A stretch of 64,000 bases of DNA. It comes from Actinomycetota bacterium. Lineage in GTDB: Bacteria; Actinomycetota; Actinomycetes; Mycobacteriales; JACQDL01. How positions within the stretch are numbered: the first letter of the stretch is position 1; each line of letters begins with the position of its first letter. Position numbers and translations under genes: made by a program. Under the pieces are notes generated by a model. That model was not told the origin of the DNA. It saw nothing but the letters and a program-made list of their open reading frames with translations, and did no database searches. The DNA lies in assembly GCA_016201065.1 (NCBI GenBank), contig JACQDL010000005.1:51980-115979 (forward strand). Direction: 5' to 3'. Positions 56,698 to 64,000 of the stretch are shown in pieces.

Positions 56698-57225
56698 GTG
56701 AAACACGCGACTGCGGGAGCGTTCGTGTTCTCCCACCTGGATGGCCGGTGGCGGCTGGGGTTGGTGGAGCATCCGCGCCTGGGCCGGCGCATGATCCCGG
56801 GCGGGCATGTGGAGGACGACGAGACGCAGGCGCAGGCGGCGTTGCGGGAGGTGGAGGAGGAGTCGGGCCTGGTGGTGCGGTTGATCGACCCGCCCGGCGC
56901 GCCGTTGCCGGCGGGGTTCCCCCATCCGCAGGTGGCGTCGCCGTGGTGGATCACCGAGGTGCATGGACCTGCGGACAACCACCTGGACGTCCCGCACGTT
57001 CACGTCGATCACCAGTATGTGGCGGTCGCCGATGATCCGCGTCCGGTCACCGTCGCGGTGCACCCCTTCGCGTAGTACGGCGAGGATGCACTGGCGGGTC
57101 TGGACATGTTCCTCGACACCCGGTTGCTGGCCTCGGTGTTGTTCTCCTGCATCGATGACGTGGCTGCGGGGCGCCTTGACCCGGTTGGGGTGATCCGCCC
57201 GTTTGTGGCCGCCGCCACGCGGTGA
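56698..57225 (+). pseudogene. Nudix hydrolase gene interrupted by an in-frame TAG
   Basis: KHATAGAFVFSHLDGRWRLG opens the fold and the Nudix box is complete: GGHVEDDETQAQAALREVEEESGL is in the form Gx5Ex7REVxEExG. The frame meets TAG at 57073-57075 after HPFA, then continues open for 49 codons (YGEDALAGLDMFLDTRLLAS ... VIRPFVAAATR) to TGA at 57223. A TGG-to-TAG change would explain this. An earlier ATG at 56611 is also in frame. The truncated product may keep activity, since the Nudix box is intact. Confidence 0.75.
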
Positions 57226-57275
57226 GGCCCCGACCGGCGTCGACCGCGGGGTCGATCGCGGGTCGTGGGGGGCGG

Positions 57276-58007
57276 TCACGGCCGCTCGGTTGGCGTGACC
57301 TGGTCGCGGGGGCTCACGCGCCCGGGGTCGTGGGTGGTGGAGATGAGGGTGGCCAGCAGGCGCACGGTGTCCTCGGGGGTGCTGCCGCAGCGGTCGATGA
57401 CCTGGATGCGCGCGGGGTCATCTGCGGCGAGCTGGGCGTAGACCTCGGCGGCCCGGTGATGCATGCGCCACTGCTCGGGGGTGTGGCTGATGGCGTCGCG
57501 GTGTTCGGCGCGGCGGATCGCGGTGGTCACGTCATCGACGATGAGGATGGTCAGGTCCGGTAGTGGCCGCCACGCCTCGGCGAGGGTGAGGATCGCCCGC
57601 GCTGAGGCATGGGCGTGGGCGTCGTTGTCGGGATACAGGATGAGGGACTGGTACACGGCGGTGGTGTGTACCCCGCGACCCTCGATGACGCTGCGCCCAC
57701 GGTTCAGGGCGGGCGCGCAGTATGCCTCGTAGTCGTGCATCTTGATGGCGAGCAGGAGCAGGGTCTCGGTGGCGGGCGCACCGCCGCGCAGGAACGGCTC
57801 ACCGTTGGAGGCGTCGACCAGTGCCCACAGCAGCGCCCGGCCCAGGTCGTCCCTGTGGTGGGCCAGCCGCTGAGAGAACTCCTCGATCAGGACCGGACGG
57901 TCCGCGGGTGGGAGCGAGGACAGCGCGCAGCGAGTGAGGTAGCTCTTGCCGACGCCGTTGAGTCCTTCCACCGCGATCAGCGTTCCTGCACGGGCGTCGT
58001 CGTCCAC
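57276..58007 (-). CDS. Thymidylate-kinase-like P-loop protein (1)
   Basis: 243 residues. Walker A VEGLNGVGKSYLT near the N-terminus, DR-type motif region VIEGRGVHTTAVYQSLIL, and LTILIVDDVTTAIRRAEHR as in dTMP kinases. The LID region differs from housekeeping Tmk. It probably phosphorylates a nucleoside monophosphate or an analogue. It is a paralogue of the protein encoded at 60995. Last gene of the minus-strand operon, 68 bp after the exonuclease. Confidence 0.8.
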   Translation of the reverse strand: MDDDARAGTLIAVEGLNGVGKSYLTRCALSSLPPADRPVLIEEFSQRLAHHRDDLGRALLWALVDASNGEPFLRGGAPATETLLLLAIKMHDYEAYCAPALNRGRSVIEGRGVHTTAVYQSLILYPDNDAHAHASARAILTLAEAWRPLPDLTILIVDDVTTAIRRAEHRDAISHTPEQWRMHHRAAEVYAQLAADDPARIQVIDRCGSTPEDTVRLLATLISTTHDPGRVSPRDQVTPTERP

Positions 58008-58075
58008 GAGCCACTGTCCTTCCTGCCGCAGGTCGGCTGGTCGCGGCGCTCAGAGCCGCGGGTTGCTCAGAATTG

Positions 58076-58765
58076 TCAGAACAGGGAGGTCTGCTCGGGA
58101 CGAGCGGCCTTGGCCTGGTACTCGCCATGGCGGCGCAGGTCGCGCAGGCTGGACCAACACCCGGTCTGGTGCCCGTCACGCAGGAGCCGACCGAAGACCT
58201 GGGCTGTGATCTGCACGTCGGGCATCGCGCGGTGCCGGTCCGGTGGGTGCGTCAACTTCAGGTGGTGGATCAGGACGTCGAGGCGGTGGGAGGGCAGGTC
58301 GGGGTAGGCGACACGGGCCAGCCGCACCGTGTCGAGCAGGTTCGTGGTGGCCAGCTGTGGACAGTGCTCGCGGCGGTCGAACAGCAGGCCCGCCTCGGTG
58401 GGCGCGTTGTGGGCCACCAGCAGCGCGGCGTCTCGTAGGTGGGGGCCGAGGCGGGCGTCCAACTCGGCCAGGATCTGCGCGGCCGGTGGCCGGTCGGCGA
58501 GCATCGCGGGGCTGATACCGGTCTGTGCTGTGTCGAACGGGGTGAGCGGCGCGTGGTCGGGGGGCCGGATCAGCGCCGTGTACCGGTCGGTCTCGACGAG
58601 CCGGTCCACATCGGTGCGCAACACGATCACCGCGACGTCGACCGGTTCGGGGCGGTGCCCGGTGGGAGTGGTGGTTTCGAAGTCGATGACCACGAAGGTG
58701 ACCTGCCGGTAGGTGGGGTCCTCGTGCAGGCCGGGCGCAGGTTCCGGTGTCAGCGGCGGGGCCAT
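58076..58765 (-). CDS. DnaQ-like 3'-5' exonuclease (DEDDh)
   Basis: 229 residues. Exo I VVIDFETTTPTG, Exo II in LLVAHNAPTEAGLLFD, Exo III HRAMPDVQITAQVF with the His and Asp: all four acidic/His catalytic residues are in place. The ATG at 58765 follows a GGGAGGC ribosome-binding site and overlaps the end of the aminotransferase gene by 16 bp. It would degrade single-stranded DNA or RNA ends; its place in a biosynthesis-like operon is odd. Confidence 0.85.
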   Translation of the reverse strand: MAPPLTPEPAPGLHEDPTYRQVTFVVIDFETTTPTGHRPEPVDVAVIVLRTDVDRLVETDRYTALIRPPDHAPLTPFDTAQTGISPAMLADRPPAAQILAELDARLGPHLRDAALLVAHNAPTEAGLLFDRREHCPQLATTNLLDTVRLARVAYPDLPSHRLDVLIHHLKLTHPPDRHRAMPDVQITAQVFGRLLRDGHQTGCWSSLRDLRRHGEYQAKAARPEQTSLF

Positions 58766-59850
58766 CGGTGTGCCTCCCGGATGATGGTCTGGGCGTAACC
58801 GGCGATGCGGTCGTCGTTGTCGTGGTCGGTGAGGACGACGGCGAGGGTGGTGTCGATGATGCCGGCCGCCCTCGGGCACGGTGTGGTGTCCGCGTCGGTG
58901 AACGGTGGACGCCGGTCGGTGGGGACCAGGTGGAAGGTGCCGACGCTGTTGGGTACGCCGAGGTCGGCCAGGTGCCGGCAGAACTCGCGTGGTCGGTCCA
59001 GGGTGAGCCGGGCCAGGCCGCAGTACCCGTTCCAGGTCTGCCCTGGCGTCGGTGGGATGGGATGCATTCCGGGTGCGTCGGCGAAACCATCCATGAGCAG
59101 GTGGGCCTGCAGTTGGCGGCGGGCGAGCAGGTCGTCGAAGCGGGCCAGGTTGGCCCTGGCCAGCGCGGCCAGGGGTTCGGCGAGTCGGTAGTTGTAGCCC
59201 ACCCGCGACAGCGGGGCCTGTCCGGGCGGTGGAGCCTGCCAGTGGCTGCGCAGCGCCCGGCAGTCGGCGGCCAGGACCGGGTCGTCGGTGAGCAGATAGC
59301 CGCCCTCGCCGGACCAGAGGATCTTGCCGTCCTTGAGGCTGAAACAGCCCCCGGTTGCGGTGGTCCCGGCGTGCCGGTCGCCGCTGCGGGTGCCCTGGGC
59401 CTGGCAGGCGTCCTCTATGACGGGCACCCCAATCTGGTCGGCGAGGGCGGTCAGGCCGGCCGGGTCCCCGCAGCGGCCCCACAGGTGTACGGGCAGGATC
59501 GCGGCGGTGGCTGACCCGGACTTCGCGGCCAGGTCGGTCAGGTCGAAGCCGGCCCCGTCCGGGGCGCAGTCGACAAACACCGGCCGCGCCCCGGTGTGGA
59601 TCACCGGCGCGGCGGACATCACCACCGACACCGCGGGCACCAGCACCTCATCCCCGGGCCCGATGCCCAGCCCGGCCATGGCGAGGTGGAGGGCGGTGGT
59701 GCCGCTGCTGGTGGCGACGGCATGGCCGGCGCCGAACCGGTGGGCCAGTTCGGCCTCGAACTCCTCGACCTGGTCGCCCGCCGTGGGGTCGGGCATCCGG
59801 GCCAGCACGTCGGCCCATGCCGCCAGCGGTCCGTCACCAGCCGGGGTCAT
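58750..59850 (-). CDS. DegT/DnrJ/EryC1-family aminotransferase
   Basis: 366 residues. ATSSGTTALHLAMAGLGIGPGDEVLVP, VIEDACQAQGTRSGDRHAG, and the PLP lysine in GGCFSLKDGKILWSGEGG. The family transfers amino groups to keto-sugars or related substrates. ATG at 59850 overlaps the radical SAM stop (ATGA). With a radical SAM partner directly upstream it may build an amino sugar or an aminated nucleoside moiety. Confidence 0.87.
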   Translation of the reverse strand: MTPAGDGPLAAWADVLARMPDPTAGDQVEEFEAELAHRFGAGHAVATSSGTTALHLAMAGLGIGPGDEVLVPAVSVVMSAAPVIHTGARPVFVDCAPDGAGFDLTDLAAKSGSATAAILPVHLWGRCGDPAGLTALADQIGVPVIEDACQAQGTRSGDRHAGTTATGGCFSLKDGKILWSGEGGYLLTDDPVLAADCRALRSHWQAPPPGQAPLSRVGYNYRLAEPLAALARANLARFDDLLARRQLQAHLLMDGFADAPGMHPIPPTPGQTWNGYCGLARLTLDRPREFCRHLADLGVPNSVGTFHLVPTDRRPPFTDADTTPCPRAAGIIDTTLAVVLTDHDNDDRIAGYAQTIIREAHRWPRR

Positions 59851-60998
59851 CGGCGATCCCCGAAGTTTCCCCGGCGGCCTGTGGCATGGGCCTCGGCTGC
59901 GGGCCTGGTCAGGGTGTCGAAGCCGGTCAGGGGCCACATGTTCACGCACTCGCGGGAGAACAGGTCGCAGTCGCCGCATCCGGGTCTTGCGTGGAACACC
60001 TCGGCGGCACTGTGCCCGCGGATGCTGCGGTGCCGCTCGGGTGCGGTGGCCGCGATCCGCAGGCTGGACGGGCAGTCCCACACGCTGCCGTCGGGTTCGA
60101 CGAAGAACAGCGTCCGGCCACCGAAACACCCGCGCTCCGGGAGCGGTTCGACGGCGGCGATCGCGGTGAGGAACCGCTCGGGGTAGGACCCGCTGGGTGA
60201 ACGCACCCCCGGCGTCTGCCGAAGGCGCGTCAGACCGTTACCGACGACCGGCACGTCGGCTGCGCTCAACGACAACTCGGCGTGCAACGGGTGCCCGCTA
60301 GGCAGGCTGATCGGTTGCGGGACGGCGTAGTCGCAGCCGAGGGCTGCGGCCAGGTCGGCGACCCTAGTGATCGCGTCGAGGTTACGAGTGGTGACCACGG
60401 TGTAGAGGCCAACCCGTGGAATGCGTCGCTGGGTCAGGTCCGCGTCGGCTCCGGCCACCGCGGCGGGTGCTGCGTGGGTGCTGCCGCGACGGGTGGCGTC
60501 GCGGGCGGCCAGCAGTGCCCGCACCCCGGACAGGACGTCATGGTGCCCGTGGTGACCGCCTCGTGCGGGCCGGTAGGTGTCGTGATGCGCGGCGTCAGCG
60601 GAATCGACCGACACAGACACCGCATCGACGCCGGCCGCGAGAATGCCGGCCACGACGCTCGGGCGGTTCAGTGGGATCCCGTTGGTGCACAGCACCACCC
60701 GTACTCCCAGTGCGGTGATCGCGGCGGCCACGGCCAGGGTGTGGGGCCAGATCAGCGGCTCGCCACCGGCCAGGAATACTCGCTCGACGCCGGAGTCGGG
60801 CAGGGTGGCGACGAAGGCGAGAATGTCATCGACGTCCAGGTCGTCGGGCGCCAGGTGGGACAGCGCCCCGGGCTGGTCCGGTGGGGCGAGGCGGTGCTCG
60901 TCCATCGTGCCGAAGTAGCAGTATCGGCACGCCAGATCGCAGGGCGACCGCAACGCCCACAACACCGTCAACCCACCGGATGGCCCACCGCCGGTCAT
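59847..60998 (-). CDS. Radical SAM/SPASM-like enzyme
   Basis: 383 residues. Cluster motif CDLACRYCYF (Cx3Cx2C) after WALRSP, the GGEP-type motif FLAGGEPLIWP, and C-terminal cysteines (RGCFGGRTLFF, WDCPSS, CGDCDLFSRECVN) for additional Fe-S clusters. SPASM enzymes act on peptides, sugars or nucleosides. ATG at 60998 overlaps the stop of the upstream kinase gene. Substrate unknown. Confidence 0.87.
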   Translation of the reverse strand: MTGGGPSGGLTVLWALRSPCDLACRYCYFGTMDEHRLAPPDQPGALSHLAPDDLDVDDILAFVATLPDSGVERVFLAGGEPLIWPHTLAVAAAITALGVRVVLCTNGIPLNRPSVVAGILAAGVDAVSVSVDSADAAHHDTYRPARGGHHGHHDVLSGVRALLAARDATRRGSTHAAPAAVAGADADLTQRRIPRVGLYTVVTTRNLDAITRVADLAAALGCDYAVPQPISLPSGHPLHAELSLSAADVPVVGNGLTRLRQTPGVRSPSGSYPERFLTAIAAVEPLPERGCFGGRTLFFVEPDGSVWDCPSSLRIAATAPERHRSIRGHSAAEVFHARPGCGDCDLFSRECVNMWPLTGFDTLTRPAAEAHATGRRGNFGDRR

Positions 60999-61756
60999 GC
61001 CGTTCGCCCCCGCCCGGTTCTCGGACCCGGTCCCTCGGGCTGCGGGGGTCGGGCGTGGGTGTACATCGACTCCACCGTCTGCTCCTCGCTGCGGCCGCTC
61101 CGCTCGATCACCTGGAATCGGTCAGGGTGAGCGGCGGCCAGCCGCGTGTACAGGTCCGCGACCCGCATCAGCAGAGCGCGGTCGGCAGTCGAAACCGGCA
61201 CGCCGGTGCGATCGGCGAACCGTGCCACGCAGGTGTCGAGATCGTCGATGATCAGCAGCGTCACGTCCGGGGCGGGCCGCCAGGCCGCGGCAGCCTGGTG
61301 CACCCGGTCGACCACGTCGACCGCCTCGCCAACTGGGCGACCCGCGGTCAGGATCGCGGCCTGGTACACCGCGACCGTGTCCACGCCCCTGTCCTCCACG
61401 ATCACCGATACTCCTGGTGGGGGTGGCTGGAGTTGCTCGAACTCGCGGACCTTCAACGCCAGCAACGCGAACGTCTCCGTCAGCGGGTGCCCGGTCCGCA
61501 GGAAGGTCGCACCCGGCCGGGTCAGTGCCCCAATCACCCGCGCGGTCACCTCGTCCTGGCGTGCGTCGGTCAACTCGCCCAGCAACCTGCAGCCAGCGCC
61601 CAGTCGGGCAGCGAGCCGCTGCGACAGGTAGGTCTTACCTACTCCGTTGAGCCCTTCGACGCTGACCCACCACAGACCGCGCTTTTCGTCCCCGCCCGCC
61701 TCGGTGCCGCCCAATGTCGTGCTGCGGCGTGGTTCGGCGGCCCGCCCACGGGTCAT
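60995..61756 (-). CDS. Thymidylate-kinase-like P-loop protein (2)
   Basis: 253 residues. Walker A VEGLNGVGKTYLSQRL (~residues 33-48), VIVEDRGVDTVAVYQAAIL and VTLLIIDDLDTCVARFADR align with the paralogue at 57276. Two such paralogues in one operon suggest two phosphorylation steps or two substrates. ATG at 61756 overlaps the stop of the methyltransferase gene; the stop overlaps the radical SAM start. Confidence 0.8.
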   Translation of the reverse strand: MTRGRAAEPRRSTTLGGTEAGGDEKRGLWWVSVEGLNGVGKTYLSQRLAARLGAGCRLLGELTDARQDEVTARVIGALTRPGATFLRTGHPLTETFALLALKVREFEQLQPPPPGVSVIVEDRGVDTVAVYQAAILTAGRPVGEAVDVVDRVHQAAAAWRPAPDVTLLIIDDLDTCVARFADRTGVPVSTADRALLMRVADLYTRLAAAHPDRFQVIERSGRSEEQTVESMYTHARPPQPEGPGPRTGRGRTA

Positions 61757-62643
61757 GCCGGGCGCTCGCACACGTAGAGCACCTCGGCGGCGACGTCGGG
61801 CACGGTGGTGGCGCTGAGTGCGTCCAGCAAGGCGGCCGGCACGGTGGAGACCATGTCCCGGTACCAGGTGGCGGCGCCGGCGCCGTACCGGTCGGCCAAG
61901 GCCTGGGCCAGCAGGTCGGGTTCGGGTGGCAGGAGCCCGACCTGGCTGCGCACCCTCAGCCCGCAGTCGGCCAGGACTGGCAGCAGCTCCTCGGTGTTCC
62001 ATTCGTAAACATGCACGCGGTGCTGCAACGGCCTCGGCGAGGGGCCTGTGGTGTTCGGAGTGGACAGGAACAGTCGCCCGCCAGGGGCGAGGTGCTGGGC
62101 GACGTGGCGCAGGCTGACGCGGGCCGGCTCGACGGGCAGGTGTTCGAGGGCCGAGGTGTACACCGCGACGTCGAACGACCCCAGATCGTTCGTCCAGGTC
62201 GCTGCGACGTCCTGCTCGTACAGGTCGATGGGGAACGGACTGCCTCCGTAGACCTCGTCGAGCCGGGCAACCCTCTCACGGGCCTGCGTGAGGTTGTCGG
62301 TGCTGATATCCAGGCCGACGTACCGGCGCAGGTGCGGGGCATACCGGTAGAGCACGGGCAGCTGCAGACCCCGCCCACAACACACGTCGACAACCCGCGC
62401 CCCCGGGGGGCACCTTTCGGCGATGTACAGCCGCTGCAGGTAGTTCATGATCCCTGACGGCCTGACCTGGCCGACAGCCAACGCCGCGTAGAAGTCGTCC
62501 ATCTGGTGCACCGAGTACGGGCCGATCATCGGCGTTCCCGGCCGGGTGCGCCACGGCTCGTCCCCCGGGCCCGGGCAGTCCTCACCGGACCCCGGTGGCA
62601 CGCCACTGTAACCGGCCTTACCGGGCACACCGGCAGCGGTCAT
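61753..62643 (-). CDS. Class I SAM-dependent methyltransferase
   Basis: 296 residues. Motif I VVDVCCGRGLQLPVL, then YVGLDISTDNLTQARERV, DVAVYTSALEHLP and LAPGGRLFLSTPNT. The CCGRG form and the GLDIS stretch recall RNA cap guanine-N7 methyltransferases, but this is a weak resemblance. ATG at 62643 overlaps the phosphoribosyltransferase stop (ATGA). Substrate unknown; probably the product of the operon. Confidence 0.82.
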   Translation of the reverse strand: MTAAGVPGKAGYSGVPPGSGEDCPGPGDEPWRTRPGTPMIGPYSVHQMDDFYAALAVGQVRPSGIMNYLQRLYIAERCPPGARVVDVCCGRGLQLPVLYRYAPHLRRYVGLDISTDNLTQARERVARLDEVYGGSPFPIDLYEQDVAATWTNDLGSFDVAVYTSALEHLPVEPARVSLRHVAQHLAPGGRLFLSTPNTTGPSPRPLQHRVHVYEWNTEELLPVLADCGLRVRSQVGLLPPEPDLLAQALADRYGAGAATWYRDMVSTVPAALLDALSATTVPDVAAEVLYVCERPA

Positions 62644-63227
62644 GGACTCTCCCACGGGAAGATCACCCATCCTCTCTGGCGCCGCCCGAGATAGGTCAGA
62701 ACCTTCGCGGGGTCCTCGGCGTCCGGCGGCCAGTTCGCCTCGTTCACCACGCAGGCCAGGGTCCGCACCCGGTCGGCTCCCCGGGCGGCGACCATCTCGC
62801 GGGCCGTGGCCACGGTCTGCCCACTGCCGGCCACGTCATCGACCACGAGCACGTTCATGCCGCCCAGGTCTCCCAGGCTGTCCTGGTCCCGTACCACCGG
62901 GTTGGGCGCCTTCGCCGCATCCACGCCGTCGGCGAGGGTGTGGACGACGTCGAGGCCACGCACCACCCGCAAGCCCCACCGGTGCGCCAGCATCACTGCG
63001 GGCACCATTCCTCCGCGCAGGATGCCCACGATGACTTCGGGCAGCCCGTCCCTGGCCACTTCCTCGGCCAGCAGGGTCACGAGCGCGCTGAAGGCATCCC
63101 AGGTCAATCCCACCGGAACGACTCCCGCGCCGACGACCGATCCGATGGCGGGCGCTTCGGCCGTCGTCGCGACGTCCACCGCCTCGGCGAAGACCCTCAC
63201 GGCTACGAAGTTCGGTTCAGCGTCCAC
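62640..63227 (-). CDS. Phosphoribosyltransferase (type I)
   Basis: 195 residues. The PRPP-binding loop is NVLVVDDVAGSGQTVATA, preceded by VIVGILRGGMVPAVMLAHRWG. It resembles the xanthine-guanine/hypoxanthine type. The GTG at 63227 is favoured because GGGGAG lies 7-12 bp upstream; an ATG 18 bp earlier is also possible. The start overlaps the end of the QueE-like gene by 11 bp. It would attach ribose-5-phosphate to a base, possibly the 7-deazapurine made by the upstream enzyme. Confidence 0.85.
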   Translation of the reverse strand: MDAEPNFVAVRVFAEAVDVATTAEAPAIGSVVGAGVVPVGLTWDAFSALVTLLAEEVARDGLPEVIVGILRGGMVPAVMLAHRWGLRVVRGLDVVHTLADGVDAAKAPNPVVRDQDSLGDLGGMNVLVVDDVAGSGQTVATAREMVAARGADRVRTLACVVNEANWPPDAEDPAKVLTYLGRRQRGWVIFPWESP

Positions 63228-63831
63228 GCATGTCTCCCCACACAAGCACGTGCAGGCGGGTGGTCAGGTTCCACCCGTGGACCAGGGCCACCTCGGCCAG
63301 CCACCGGGTCCCCTCCAGCACGCTTTGAGGGTCCTGGCCCTGTGGCATCACCCAGATCGGTGCCAGCTGAAGTTCCCACTGCAGCTGGCTCAGCTCGCGC
63401 ACGTCGTCCTGGTCGTCGACCACGAACTTGAACACCGCGCGGCCCGTGGCCACCAACGCCCGCAACGCCTCGGGATTGATCCGCCGCCCACCGTCCTCGA
63501 CGGCGGCGAAGCCACCCAGCTTCGGTGAGACGTTGAACCCGGCCACTGCCTCCGCCAACGCCGGCAACGGTACGAGGGTCCCGTTTGTCTCGACCTCCAC
63601 CCGCCGACCGGCGGCCCTCAGCGCGGTGACCAGCGGCACAAGCAGACTCTGCTGAAGCAGCGGTTCGCCTCCGGTGACCACCACCAGCTCCGGTGAGGCA
63701 GCCAGGACCCAATCAAGGATGTCCGTTGCGGGCAGCCGCCGCGTTTCCGCCGCCACATCGAAGCGGGACCAGTCCCATGTGTAGGGTGTGTCGCAGCTGG
63801 GGCACGACAGGTTGCAGCGCGACAACCGCAC
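63217..63831 (-). CDS. QueE-like 7-carboxy-7-deazaguanine synthase, 5' end probably lost
   Basis: Reading from GTG 63831 gives 204 residues: RLSRCNLSCPSCDTPYTWDW, TGGEPLLQQ, VEVETNGTLVPL, FNVSPKLGG. QueE makes the 7-deazapurine core from carboxytetrahydropterin. The frame actually continues upstream as WGPSCGQQALFV, matching the family, to a TAA at 63871-63873; the ~15 residues normally before this (..FGPTxQGE) are missing. So the gene seems cut at about 63.87 kb. It may still be translated from GTG 63831, but without the conserved N-terminal strand activity is doubtful. Confidence 0.8.
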   Translation of the reverse strand: MRLSRCNLSCPSCDTPYTWDWSRFDVAAETRRLPATDILDWVLAASPELVVVTGGEPLLQQSLLVPLVTALRAAGRRVEVETNGTLVPLPALAEAVAGFNVSPKLGGFAAVEDGGRRINPEALRALVATGRAVFKFVVDDQDDVRELSQLQWELQLAPIWVMPQGQDPQSVLEGTRWLAEVALVHGWNLTTRLHVLVWGDMRGR

Positions 63832-63870
63832 GAACAGGGCCTGCTGGCCACAGCTTGGCCCCCACTGCCC

Positions 63871-63999
63871 TTAACTTCCGGGACATGTGTCCACTTGTGG
63901 GAGATTTGACGGGATGATTGTTGTTGTGTAGTTGACTTCTTCGGTGTGCCAGTGTTGCCGTTGGTATGCGGTCCGTCCGGAGGTGCGGGTGGGCCGGTC
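63871..63999 (-). other. Open frame running off the window edge, possibly a transposase C-terminus
   Basis: An uninterrupted minus-strand frame of 42 codons enters from the right edge and ends TAA at 63873-63871, exactly where the QueE homology breaks off. Residues such as TAYQRQHWHTEEVNYTTTII resemble tails of insertion-sequence transposases, but the piece is too short to be sure. Nearby GGGACATGTGTCCAC is palindrome-like, as at some element ends. Confidence 0.35.
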
Positions 64000-64000
64000 C

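Overview
The window is GC-rich throughout (roughly 70% by eye), uses GTG starts freely, and carries marker genes of a sporulating, high-GC Gram-positive actinomycete. These are bldC, a bldN-type sigma factor followed by its membrane anti-sigma factor, the rpmG-hadA-hadB ... secE-nusG-rplK-rplA order, a rex-hemA-hemC-hemD-hemB cluster, and menaquinone synthesis by the futalosine route. A family such as Micromonosporaceae or a relative is plausible; the sequence alone does not fix a genus.

Layout. 0-8.2 kb: end of a GAF-GGDEF-EAL signalling protein, tRNA-Thr, tRNA-Met, rpmG, hadAB, an M1-type lipoprotein peptidase, an aminotransferase, tRNA-Trp and secE-nusG-rplK-rplA. 8.2-18.1 kb: mqnE, then a sigma factor / small protein / LuxR regulator / TPR-CHAT protease module, bldC, and the ubiX-mqnP-ubiD menaquinone operon. 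18-31.9 kb: a redox and tetrapyrrole block, mostly on the minus strand: ccsB, resB, ccdA and tlpA (cytochrome c maturation), a histidine phosphatase, hemL, hemB, hemD, hemC, hemA and rex, with a near-consensus Rex operator upstream of rex, then a glutaredoxin-like protein. 31.9-40.4 kb: an acyl-CoA ligase, bldN-rsbN, a HAD phosphatase, an MFS transporter and an M48 protease.

40.5-43.0 kb is a decayed integrated element. It is bounded by a 33-bp direct repeat that forms the 3' part of a tRNA gene. Inside are a CRISPR array of 12 repeats with no cas genes, the tail of an excisionase/HTH-like gene, and a frameshifted tyrosine recombinase. 43-51.8 kb returns to housekeeping genes: a deacetylase-like protein, a type-5 uracil-DNA glycosylase, ppx, a DUF501 gene, ftsB/divIC, eno, mazG and a SurA-like lipoprotein.

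51.8-64 kb is accessory. First come an XRE regulator, a sigma-like HTH protein and a TPR protein; two of the three intergenic starts share a tandem GTTGCC motif. A stretch of duplicated and broken genes follows (methyltransferase fragments, a Nudix gene with an internal stop codon). Last is a tightly overlapping eight-gene minus-strand operon: QueE-like radical SAM enzyme, phosphoribosyltransferase, methyltransferase, two thymidylate-kinase-like NTPases, a second radical SAM enzyme, a DegT-type aminotransferase and a DnaQ-like exonuclease. This operon is the best candidate here for an undescribed pathway, probably making or handling a modified nucleotide. Its first gene appears cut at the 5' side by an insertion-sequence-like boundary at about 63.87 kb.
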